This document shows positions 1 through 9,784 of a stretch of DNA of 64,000 nucleotides, piece after piece. Position 1 is the first letter of the stretch, and every line of letters begins with the position of its first letter. The position numbers and the translations under genes were made by a program. Source of the stretch: Nephrocerus scutellatus (lineage: Eukaryota; Arthropoda; Insecta; Diptera; Pipunculidae). The stretch lies in assembly GCA_947095585.1 (NCBI GenBank), contig OX352765.1:94076965-94140964 (forward strand). The letters run 5' to 3'. The notes under the pieces were generated by a model. The model searched no databases and was not told the origin of the DNA. It saw only the letters and a program-made list of their open reading frames with translations.

Positions 1-187
1 GGTAAGCAGAAAACATTCCTAGGATGTTCAAGCTATTTGATTGTTTTCGCGATATTCACTAAGCCAATAAGTTTTATCGCGCGGTTTGGAATTCTGTCTA
101 TTACGTGCAATCTGGACCATACAGTTGTATTCATGTTTAGGGCGAATATATGCCTTGTAAATAGTAGTCAGATCTGAAGGCTTTTTA

Positions 188-890
188 TTAGACATTTGAA
201 GAGTTTAGTAAATTAATAGGGAATGTAACTTTTTTTTTAATCCGGAATATGTCGTTTCCTGGTGATTTGTTTGGGTTTAAATTAATTTTTAGGGCATAGC
301 TCAAGTCTATCATCTTAAAATGAATCAGTTCCAAAGCGGGGGCATTACGAATCTGACTATGTTGATGATCCACCAAGGGCACATTTTGTAATTGCTTTGT
401 GAACGCATTCCCTTTCTCAGCTTCACTTCTAGCCCAGTCATCGTTTGCCAAGCGATTGGATGCTTCAGCATTAGTTGGTCGTTTTAAGTTATTACGAGTA
501 TCAGCTTTTTACAGCGAGTAGTCTGAACTCATAGAAGGTGAGAGGTTTTGAACATAGTCTTGGAATGACTTCTCATTATTGAGCTTGAGAAGCCTTTGCA
601 ACTTCTTTTGGCATTCTGAAAGTCTTGCTTTAAGATTGGGTGATCTCTGACCCTTCTTCGTTAGGCTCCTTAAAAGAGCCTCAATTTCTCAATGCGTCAC
701 TCGTGTTTGACTAACTTTTATAAAATTATTTGGCATTAAAGCTGAGGATTTAGCAGCCTACATCAATAGATGCGCAAAAGTTTCCAATGTATGATCAATA
801 TGTCTGCTATTTCTAAACGGTACAATAATATCAATGTGAGAGCATATGTACTTTCTAAAGGATAGCAAGTTGGTATGTCTGCTGGTAATG
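188..890 (-). mobile_element. Jockey-like LINE ORF2 fragment (linker and start of RT)
   Basis: Read on the minus strand, frames broken by stops contain the segment between endonuclease and reverse transcriptase of Jockey-type LINEs. There is a basic helix (LSECQKKLQRLLKLNNEKSF), then a block resembling 'YSLWKATKYLKRP' (YSL near 518-530), then DDWARSEAEKGNAF near 400-450. The last matches the family pattern W-AR-S/D-x-EKA-x-F that precedes RT motif 0. The RT palm itself is missing, so the copy is truncated. Assignment to the Jockey clade is from pattern recognition. Confidence 0.68.
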
Positions 891-1299
891 CTTTTATAGT
901 CTTTTCACACGCCCATAGACGAAAGTGACTGTTTCGTACGCTATAAACTAGCCTCGAAAGTAGCCCATAACAACACTAGTTATGTTATGATATAAACGTC
1001 TTTTGTTATTTACTACAATCTCAGCGAACACATTGCGCATGAGCAAGAATTCTCTTTTGTTTGTCGTTTGTGATTTCTGCTTCTCTCTCGATCTAGCAGA
1101 AAAACCGGTTTGGACGCGTGAAAAATAGCGTACATGACTTGCAGAAAAGTGCTCATCGTGCTCGTTAGATTGTCAAGCTTCGACCTCGCACGATAAACTC
1201 CACTTTCCTTGCTCGTTCTGTAATATACTATATTCGAACGATTAAAAATAAAAACATACCTACGGGTATATGTTCATTATAATGACATTTCAGTTGTCA

Positions 1300-2100
1300 G
1301 CTCTAAGGACAAGGCTAATCTGTTTACTGAGCGTTCTTCAGCTAGCTCCACGCTTCCAGAATGTGCATTGCTGCCGCCTGTACCACCGAGTATTGAACAC
1401 TCTATGGGGCAGATTTACATTTGTACTTGTGCAGTTGTAGAATTCCGCTCGGCCAGATGGTATATCCCCATTAGTTCTGAAGAGGTGTTCTTCCAAGCTT
1501 GTCCTATTCTTCTGGTCCTATTTTTCTGGACTCTTGGACCCATGACTCTGTTTTCTATTGTCTTATGTCTCTGGCTTTCTTATTTTTATTAATGATCTCT
1601 TATCTGTGACTTCTAATCCAATTCAGTCTTTCGCTGACGACAGCGCTCTCAGCTTCTCATATAAGTTTGAGGAGTGTCTCTCCACTTCTTATTTGGAACT
1701 CAAGCAACTACGAATGTCAAGCACTCTAAATTCTGACCTGGACAGCATAACAAAATGGGGAGAAAACAATCGAGTAGAATTTAACGCTTCTAGAACCCAA
1801 GGCTGTTTCTAGTCGTCTAAGCGAATCTTAAATCCAATGCCAATATCCATGAAACTTGCATCGAGGGAACTGAAAAACTCGCAATTCTCAGTATGTGCGT
1901 CAAGTTCAAGGTTCCTCCCATGACCATTGGGCGATTCGTCAGACTCTTTCATTACTTTTTACGCTCCATGCACCCACTTACAAGCCTATCCGTGCATTCG
2001 TTATTAGGGACTTGTTAAATGCATTGAAGCTATCTGCCATTTGTGTGGAAAACTCGTCACTGACACGCCTCTTTTAATTGAGATAAGAAAAAATGCATGT
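1300..2100 (+). mobile_element. Decayed LINE reverse transcriptase fragment
   Basis: Several frames together read as a LINE RT. The pre-RT linker lies around 1320-1560. Then come FLIFINDLL (about 1575-1605), the catalytic box as FADDSA (about 1630-1650) and the thumb pattern SITKWGENNRVEFNASRTQ (about 1745-1800), which matches 'WGxxNxVxFNAxKTQ' of Jockey/I-type LINEs. Stops and frameshifts separate the parts, so it is non-functional. It ends beside a (TAGG)n tract at 2111-2137. Confidence 0.72.
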
Positions 2101-2110
2101 CGCCTGAACT

Positions 2111-2137
2111 TAGGCTTAGGTAGGTAGGTAGGTAGGG
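2111..2137. repeat. (TAGG)n microsatellite
   Basis: About five tandem TAGG units immediately after the LINE fragment ending near 2100. Confidence 0.85.
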
Positions 2138-2662
2138 TCGTGGACCCCTCAATTCAGGCATGTAATCATAACATTTCTATGCAGCAATGCGGTACTGATA
2201 AATACTCAACGTGGAACCTTTCGAAACTAATTTTTAAAAAAACAATTGCTCCAATCAAATTATTTTCCATAGACGGATCAACTTCTTGGCTGACTAACAA
2301 AATAAATAACAAACTCATATCACATGTCTGGCGTCCCATGACCATTGGGCGATAGTGTTACAAGCTAAACTCCGCATGATGGTCGAAGCCGATTCTGACC
2401 CACTAAGCGATTCCTGTCATTATAGAATTGCAGCATTTTATGTTTGGACATTGTCTGCATTCCATTATATGACCAGTGTATAGCAGATTTTGCCACTACT
2501 GAAGGGGTAGAGTTACGAATGTCTCAATTCGCTTATTCTTACTCCGTTTACCAATGACTATGATACAATGCAACCAAATATTAGTCATACTCGTAACATA
2601 ATCAATTAGTCATCGTAATAACTGTTTTCTACTATGAACCGTTCACCAATTTTTCGACACAG

Positions 2663-3057
2663 GTTTTCGTGGCAATATCTCCTGCAAGACGGTGCTGCAT
2701 TTAGAGAAATTCTCACCATACTCCACAGATAGGGAACTTGAGAGGCGGTTTCAGGATCTAAGCAATGAGTACGATAACAAATCGCCGACAACAACGAGCA
2801 CGACGACGACGACACCAACAACGGCACACACCTATCCCGCCATGAACGGAATGATTTTCGAATGTCCTACTGGCGATATGAATGGAAACACGGCAATTAC
2901 AAAAGGATCTCTGGGTGCTGGTAGTACCTTGTCATCGGGAAATGGTGGCATTAGGATGACAGCAGCAAATATGCAGTTTGGTGCTGGCCTAATGGGACAC
3001 GCAGGAACAGGAAATTTCCAACTGGAACGAAAGTACCTACAATTCACCGCCGACCAA
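2663..3057 (+). CDS. Six4: Six4 exon (N-terminal region and start of SIX domain)
   Basis: Open frame from a candidate acceptor (GACACAG ending 2662; an alternative AG ends 2688) to the donor GTGAGT at 3058. It contains [14 protein letters not shown], a threonine-rich low-complexity run ([11 protein letters not shown]), a Gly/Met-rich linker and, at the end, KYLQFTADQ, the first residues of the SIX domain. No methionine in this frame precedes a recognisable start, so translation probably begins in an earlier exon. Confidence 0.8.
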
Positions 3058-6000
3058 GTGAGTATAGTACTCAATTAGCTTCTAAAGGAATCCATTTGAA
3101 ATATTTGTATTTATTTTTCTCAAGATCCAGTGCATGTGTGAAGCTTTGCAACAGAGGGGTGATGTCGAAAAACTCGCAACATTCTTGTGGAGCCTTCCGC
3201 CGAGTGAGCTTTTCAAAAGCAACGAAAGTATTCTCAGAGCCCGAGCGATGGTCTCTTACCATCGGGGCCTCTATCACGAGCTGTACCTCCTGCTGGAATC
3301 ACATTGCTTCTCAGCAAAATACCACCCAGATCTGCAGGATCTATGGTTCAAGGCGCACTACAAAGAGGCCGAGAAGGTGCGTGGTCGTGCTTTGGGAGCA
3401 GTCGATAAATATCGCCTGCGAAAAAAGTATCCCCTGCCTAAGACCATTTGGGACGGCGAGGAAACTGTCTACTGTTTCAAGGAGAAAAGTCGAAACGCTC
3501 TCAAGGACTGCTATGTGAGCAATCGCTATCCCACGCCCGACGAAAAGAAAACCCTAGCGAAAAAGACCGGCCTGACGTTAACGCAAGTCTCGAATTGGTT
3601 TAAAAATCGACGCCAGAGGGATCGGACGCCACAACAGAGATCGTAAGTGAATTTCTTTTGTATTCTTTGGGTCCAATTACTGTGTGATTTGTCGTAATTT
3701 CTTCTTCTATGATCGGAAATAGAAGTATTAGCAATTCATCCAAGGTGAAGTGTGATGGACTGCCCCAAGCGTCATGCTCATGCTCTAAAAATTCAATCGC
3801 TGGCAGACTTCTCGGTGTCATGCAAAAAAAAAAACGCATCCTAGACTTCATGTCAAGAGTTGTAGAACTTGCTTTGAATGAGGTTCTGCCTTTTACTTTG
3901 CCTCCTTTTGGTATAAGGAAACCTGTTTATCCTTCACCTACCTACGTATTTCAGTTCACATTGCATCTCCATCTGAACACAGATCACTTACTAATACATT
4001 CATGCAAAGACCATCACAATAAATGTTGTATGCCTTTCCCGTATTCCCCTGAAGAGATCTTTACCCAGAAAGGATATTCGATTTTGTGAACTGATCGTTT
4101 TCCTCGAAACTAGGACAATTTTTAAAATCGTTTCTTTAGAGATGCGAGGAACGAAAAAAACTTCACGCATTTAACAGAAAACACGTGCTAAGTGTAAGGA
4201 AAGCGTTCGCCGATTTGCTTGCATCTTTTTTCTAATAGTGGCAAGGATGCAAGACGTATCTCCGTAATATCTCGCCACACAGTCTCGAAATGTTAACCAA
4301 AGGCAGAGACTGCACGGCACATGGCACACATGCGCTTTCTCTGTTGTGGATGACCATCAGTTATCTAAAAATACCAAAGAGTACAACAATTGCAAGGGCA
4401 GATCCATACACTTATGAGCATGGTGCGGCGGGAAGACCTGCTGCGCTGGATCGGTCGTCGTGCAATTGTAATAATTGAAGTGGATTTTTTGTTGCTGAAT
4501 CCAATCCAAGTGTATGCTGATCCAAGGGATATTCCAATATTCTGTACTTGTTTTTAATGGGTTTGCTGCTTCTAAAGTCCATCAATACACATATGCGAGT
4601 ATGTGTGACGAGCAATTTTTATTGCCTCCTAGTTCCTTGGAAATTCTTAATTGTTATACCTCCTTCAACGGAGAGTGTAAGGAACTATCCCGTTGTTTGT
4701 TTGTTTTTCATATTTTTCTGATCCGACCGACATCGTCATCGCAATCGCCACCGATTAGTGAGCAAACGATGCGGATCTTTGGAGAGGGAAGAATTATTGT
4801 TAATTTTTTATTGCGGTGCAGTGAAAAATTTATGAAATCTGAACCGACGAGTATGGTGTTCACGCACTTACGCACGTATTGCGTTTTGTATAAAAAAATT
4901 TACGAGTTTGAGTTCCGCCAGATTGAATACAAAAATTGGCCTGTTGCTTAGGGACCTTTGGACACTGGGGACAAGTCTGAAAATAAGAATTCCAGTCACA
5001 GAGTACATAAACAAATTGTTATTCCTTGCTTACTTTACGACTTGTTTAGCAATAACGACGCAAAAGTTACAGTTCGACCACCAAAGATTACTGCTGTCAC
5101 AAAAAAATACATAAAACATAAATAAATAAATATATCTGACAGGCGAGTTTCGTAATCAGAATCCCTACCCTTGCCCCTTTTAAGTCTTTTAAATTTAAAT
5201 TAAGTAACAGGGTTGCCATTTTCGTTCAAATATCATCCAAAGATCCATTTACCAAAAATGTGGTACATTCTTACTAATAGCTCTTTCGATTTGCAGTGTA
5301 GAGTTAAGATTTCTCTCTCGTGGTTTTGGTTTGACGTTCAATTCGCAATTTGTTTTGTTTTGTTGTTTGTTTTGACATTTTGGTTGGTTTTGCTTTGGCG
5401 TTCTATTTGCAAAGCAATCACCACGAAAACCACAAAAACTCGGTTACTTTGACAGCTTACCCGTCGATTTGGTTTCGGGTATGGTTTAAGTAAATCGAAA
5501 GAGGCATAAATAAATAAATAATCCAAGTTTGCAACATTTTACATACACGAAGACAAAAACGAGTTAACTAATGCTATATAAAGAAAAACATACAATAAGA
5601 AGCATAGTTCATACCATACCTAGCTTTAACTTCATCTCTAAAGAGTTACTTTTTGTAGACAGAATTGACAGATGACACATGTTTCTGTTCTCGTTCTACT
5701 CATACTTGAATTGTGAGTTATTTGGCTTTTGTTTGATTTTTCCCCTCTTTTGACATATTGCAGACATCAACAAACGAACAAAAAATTAACACTCGAACGT
5801 TTTATTTTCATTTGTGTCGAAACGGAACTACACTCAGTGCAATTTTTAAAATCAAACAAACAAAACGAGTGTAGAGAGTGTTTAGATGTGATGTAGAATG
5901 CATCTAAGGCTCTTAGCGCGGCTTGGCTGTCTGTCATTAAAGCTAATTCCTGCCTTTCCAGATTAAAGTGAGCACATCCTTCGATGGTGAATACTTCTGG

Positions 6001-7271
6001 CTGGAATATACTCGGTTATACTGATGGACGTTGATTGTCGTATAACTAATCCAAGTTCGAAGAGGACCGTGGGGTTGAACATTCAATGCAGGTATCCAGG
6101 TTAATCTATAGACACTTCATACTCGGGTATACTGCCACATTGCTACAAAGTACTTGGTTTGTGGCCCATAGACTCCAGCAGCCGTGCCTTCAGATTTCTT
6201 TGATCCATCCGTATACCACTTTATGGCACCCGAATGTATCTGGTATTCAGTCTCAGATCTGAATTCCTTCATAGTGCTTATTATTACCTCAAAATTTCCT
6301 TTGAATTCGAGCTTTTGCAACACATTACCACACTTACTGCAGCTTACCTTGCTTAAACGTAGCTTGGTTTCCATAGAGAGCACTCTAATACTAGATGTAG
6401 TGGGAGTAGTCCAAAAATTGCCTCCATGCCCGCTGTGGGGAAGATTTTCATGGCCCCTGTAATTAAAATACAGGCCAGTCTCTGCACTTTTTCCAATTCC
6501 CTTTTGGTAGTGCCTAGCTTGGTTCTATTCCCCAATGTAACTGCTCCGTAGGTAATCGTTGGAATTACTAACATGGAGTACATCCAGTGCTTTATTCTGG
6601 GACTAACTCCCCAGGATTTACCTGCCACCCTTCTTCATGTCATGAGTGCTCTTTTTTTATTTTTGTAGTAGTGCTTTCTAGTGTTTGTTCCATGACAGTC
6701 TGCTATCAAATATCAGTCCAAGGTATTTAACCTGATAGTTATCTCTTCTTCATTAAGGGTAACCGGGTGCATTCGCCCTAGGTTCCTTTTATTGGTGAAG
6801 TGAGCCATTGTGGTCTTATTTGGGTTTACCCTGAGTCCCACTTCATGGCACCATCTAAAGCTGACTTTCTTATGCTTCTGAAGACTGAATTTTAATGAAA
6901 ATTTATAATTCTATTTTTATTTTGCAAAACGCAATTAATTTGAAAGATATTTCCAGAGTGGTCCATTTTTGTTTTAAATTTGGTCCATATAATTTTTCTT
7001 TAACGGCAACCCTGGTCCTTTCAAGGTTTATATCGTCGGTGTGTGAGTGTGGTTAGGTATAGGTTTAGACAATATACAGCCACAGACATTTCAAATTATA
7101 AAACGCAAGAGCGAATTTCTAACAAATTGTTATTTTTTTCTCTCTCTCTCTCTTTCTTCCCCCAGCGATATCATGTCCGTACTTCCTGTTAATCAACTGG
7201 ACGCAAGTGGTTTCCCCCGGATGTTCAACGCTCCCAGCTATTATCCTGAGTCCATTTTCAACGGTCAATAG
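2663..7271 (+). CDS. Six4: Six4, SIX-family homeobox transcription factor (3 exons seen; 5' start not found)
   Basis: Nuclear DNA-binding protein of the Six4/5 subfamily, known in flies for mesoderm and gonad development. The visible exons are about 2663-3057, 3125-3642 and 7166-7271 (stop TAG 7269-7271). Joined, they give roughly 340 residues. The junctions fit: 3057/3125 is phase 0 (GTGAGT donor at 3058) and 3642/7166 is phase 2 (GTAAGT donor at 3643, acceptor CCCAG at 7161-7165). Exon 2 holds most of the SIX protein-interaction domain and the whole homeodomain, with [10 protein letters not shown] from 3596. The homeodomain begins with ETVY (3461-3472), the tetrapeptide diagnostic of Six4/5, against ETSY in so/Six1/2 and QKTH in Optix/Six3/6. 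No ATG in frame precedes exon 1, because the frame meets a TGA at 2635-2637. A further 5' exon or a misplaced acceptor is therefore likely. Subfamily call is firm; the 5' boundary is uncertain. Confidence 0.93.
3125..3642 (+). CDS. Six4: Six4 exon with SIX domain and homeodomain
   Basis: Starts [20 protein letters not shown] right after acceptor CTCAAG (AG 3123-3124) and ends in AGA TC before GTAAGT. The SIX domain runs to about TIWDGEE. The homeodomain spans roughly 3458-3637: [18 protein letters not shown], then [20 protein letters not shown]. Recognition-helix residues W, F, N and R are intact. The frame is uninterrupted, so the exon looks functional. Confidence 0.95.
3643..7165 (+). other. 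Six4: Six4 intron 2 (3.5 kb)
   Basis: Bounded by GTAAGT (3643) and a strong polypyrimidine tract, (CT)n then TTTCTTCCCCCAG, ending 7165. From 3658 to about 5880 I see AT-rich sequence with short chance ORFs and no supported gene. From about 5880 to 6880 it holds an antisense LINE relic, listed separately. Confidence 0.85.
5880..6880 (-). mobile_element. R1/LOA-like LINE relic (RT thumb to RNase H) in Six4 intron 2
   Basis: On the minus strand, from about 6880 down: [20 protein letters not shown], then [19 protein letters not shown], then [17 protein letters not shown] and [16 protein letters not shown]. These are the post-palm and linker signatures of R1/LOA-type LINEs. Then comes the RNase H start, [20 protein letters not shown] (about 6180-6240), with its first catalytic Asp. 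Frames shift near 6380 and 6640. It lies opposite to Six4 transcription and is plainly dead. Confidence 0.78.
7166..7271 (+). CDS. Six4: Six4 terminal coding exon
   Basis: The first base completes the split Ser codon; then [20 protein letters not shown] and, after six residues, PESIFNGQ before TAG. Length 106 nt plus the 2 nt carried over equals exactly 36 codons including the stop. A short conserved C-terminal tail separated from the homeodomain by a long intron fits an insect Six4 gene. Confidence 0.88.
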
Positions 7272-8088
7272 CTTGGCTTAATTTGAACCAAACAAAAATG
7301 TGTGTATATACAGGGTATATCTACAATTCAATTGATTTTACATTACGATTTGATTGTTAAAGCAGAAAATTCTTTTAACCGCAATAGTACTTAAAGAATT
7401 GTGTTCCATATTGAAATTATGTATAATAAAAAGTGCAAATGATTCCTTATCTATTCTAGAGAAAATTGAATCAAAGTAAAGTATCTTAGTTGTAATATAT
7501 GTACAAAATATTAGGTGTTAAGTTCAAATACAAACAGAAAGAGTCGACATACTCGTATTTGTTTTTGTGCAATTTTTAATTATGTAGATAAAAGTACACA
7601 ATTTGTATATGAATGAATAAAAAAATGTTAATAAATAAAAAATCCTCCCAAAAACTATAATTGTCGCCAACATTTGAATTCAAATCCAATGTTTCAGAAA
7701 CTTGCAGCAACAGAATTGTCCCATGGAAGCTTAACTACCTACTATATGGGCTATTTTTGCAGGAGACAAATAAAAGGCGTTTTCTTGTGCTGTCTTCTAT
7801 TAGCCAGCTTATTACATTCAACTGTACTTACTTTTGTTTATCTTAAGGTTTATTTATACGTTTCGTAATTGTACTACTGGAAGACAGAAATAAACAAAAT
7901 CAGAGCACAAAGATTTAAACAAATTGCGTATTATATCGTTAGTACAAAACAGAGCGTGCTTTAAACATTCAGAAGAAATTCTAAGCGTGCACTCACAATG
8001 GAAAAACGTAACTTAACACTTAACTATCGGAGCGCCCGGGAACAGCTAGTAAGGTATTCAAATTGAATTAATAAATTAATAAATAGTT
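7272..8088 (+). other. Six4 3' UTR and downstream spacer
   Basis: AT-rich and without a supported ORF. Candidate poly(A) signals AATAAA occur at 7425-7430 and 7616-7621. The first lies about 155 nt past the stop codon. Confidence 0.55.
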
Positions 8089-8099
8089 TATGTATTAAT

Positions 8100-8373
8100 G
8101 TGGGCGCCGTGGATCAGTGGAAAAGTGCATTGACTTTTGAGCAAGAGGTTTGTGGTTTGGATCCAAGTAACGCCGAAAGTATTTTTCACGGTTCCAACTC
8201 TCGCAAATGTCTGACAAACTTTCAAGAGTATAACTTGTGACGGAAAGCTTCTCAATTCGCCGTTCGGATACGGCATTAAATTGTAGGTTCCTTACATTTG
8301 TGTGCAAAAATGCACATGCACAACACAAATGGCCGTGGAAAGCTAGGCCTGTCGCGCAGAATATTTTTATTAT
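8100..8373 (+). mobile_element. tRNA-derived SINE with perfect 11-bp target-site duplication
   Basis: Begins GGGCGCCGTGG. It has a pol III A box TGGATCAGTGG (8110-8120) and a B box-like GGTTTGGATCC (8154-8164) about 33 nt further on, which is tRNA spacing. A tRNA-unrelated body follows, and the element ends in a TTTTTATTATTA-type tail. The identical 11-mer TATGTATTAAT flanks it at 8089-8099 and 8374-8384, marking both ends. The perfect duplication suggests a fairly recent insertion between Six4 and the MADF gene. Confidence 0.85.
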
Positions 8374-8488
8374 TATGTATTAATATCATTATATTTATTT
8401 ATATGGAATCAAGTATGACAGTTAGTACTAAATAAATAAATGAGAATACTCAAGGTACGCTCTGTTTCTGTGTCTGTGGCTATGGCAT

Positions 8489-8535
8489 GTAGCCAGACCC
8501 CGGTTGTAGAGCCAAATATGATGATGATGATTCCT
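8489..8535 (+). mobile_element. 3'-terminal stub of the RTE-like LINE family
   Basis: CCCCGGTTGTAGAGCCAAAT followed by ATGATGATGATGA matches the 3' ends of the larger RTE-like copies at 14.9, 51.5 and 62.4 kb. Only the extreme 3' end is present, as expected for severe 5' truncation. Confidence 0.65.
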
Positions 8536-9459
8536 TGCTTTATATTTCCAACAAAAAAATTTCTTTATTTCTACATATTGCTATTTCGTTCCAGTTCCTT
8601 AAATACATTAAGTACTAATAAGTACTTTAATTTTTATGAGAGCGGAACGCAACTTTGGTAAAGCTAAGCTGGTTTTACTTTAATATCTCAAAGCAAAGCA
8701 AAGAAACTAATGGCTTTAGTTTCCTTAATCCAAAATTTTTTTTGGATTTACTTCGGCTTTATGCTTATGCGATTGTTGTTGTAAGCCAAGCTGGTTTTGC
8801 CAAAGCAACACAGCTTATGTATAACGTCTGAAGAGCTGTTGCTGTATGCAATGTCAACTGTAATTCGAGGAGTGTATTTATAAATTAGATTTGCACTTTG
8901 TGCAGTTTTCTATGCATTAACCGAAACATAGCATAGATTTCTTAAGTGTTATTTGGTTTTTGCCATTGTAAATAATAACGTAATCTGAAACCATAGCTAA
9001 TTATATATTTAATTTTTTATGTTAGGTAAAATTTTTAAAACTATGTAATATTCGCTTAACGAAATGATTGTTATAAGGACTCTTATTCATGGGACAATGT
9101 TTAGGTAGTTCTCCAAGGTGTTTGTATAGGATAAATCGATGACGGCGACATCTTAACGTGAATTACTCCGTATAATACATATATATATGTATTTTAAGTT
9201 TTCCGCACGCACCCTTATCAACAATACTGCCATTTGGCAGCCAATTGACAGCGAAAATTTTTGTTTTTACTCCCATCGCTTTGCTGTCACCTTGTCATGT
9301 CAATCAAAAGACATTTGAGTAACGTTGAACGAACATAGGCGATTGCAAAGCGAAAAATAAGACAATTATTGTAGTTTGGAGTAATTTTTATTTAATTGGA
9401 CAGTAATTTGACGACAGAAAATGTTTTAAAATACATACGAGTAACGCTAACACAAAAAA
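8536..9459. other. Intergenic spacer upstream of the MADF gene
   Basis: AT-rich, with no supported ORF or repeat. It must include the promoter and 5' UTR of the following gene. I cannot place a TATA box or initiator with confidence. Confidence 0.5.
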
Positions 9460-9784
9460 ATGGATATTTCTACAGTGTCTTTGGCAACGATAGATGGTGA
9501 CACTGAGTCCCCAACTGTACGGGTTCTCGAGCAGCAGCAGCTACAGCAGAATCACAACGAAGATCCACTGCACGAATCAGAGCAAACTTTGGTTGAACTG
9601 TCCGAACAGATGAATAATATCACCGAGATTCAGGAAGGTATTGTCTCTATACCAAAGGAAGTGATTCTGATATCAATGGTGTCACAGGAACAAGCTCTGT
9701 ACAATCCCAAGCATGAGCTCTACCGAAATACTGTACAAAAAGATCAGAAATGGGTCCAGATTGCGGACAGTGTCGGTTGGAGCG
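9460..9784 (+). CDS. MADF gene exon 1
   Basis: Encodes the N-terminus (MDISTVSLATIDGD) and the first half of MADF domain 1 up to VQIADSVGWS. The donor is GTGAGT at 9785; the exon ends in phase 1. Confidence 0.88.

Noticed and set aside
2692..3078. ORF start at 2692 as the Six4 translation start
   Set aside because: The codon there is GTG inside an open frame that extends upstream to an acceptor; it is not an ATG.
3096..3518. 140-codon ORF overlapping Six4 exon 2
   Set aside because: Shadow frame of the SIX/homeodomain exon.
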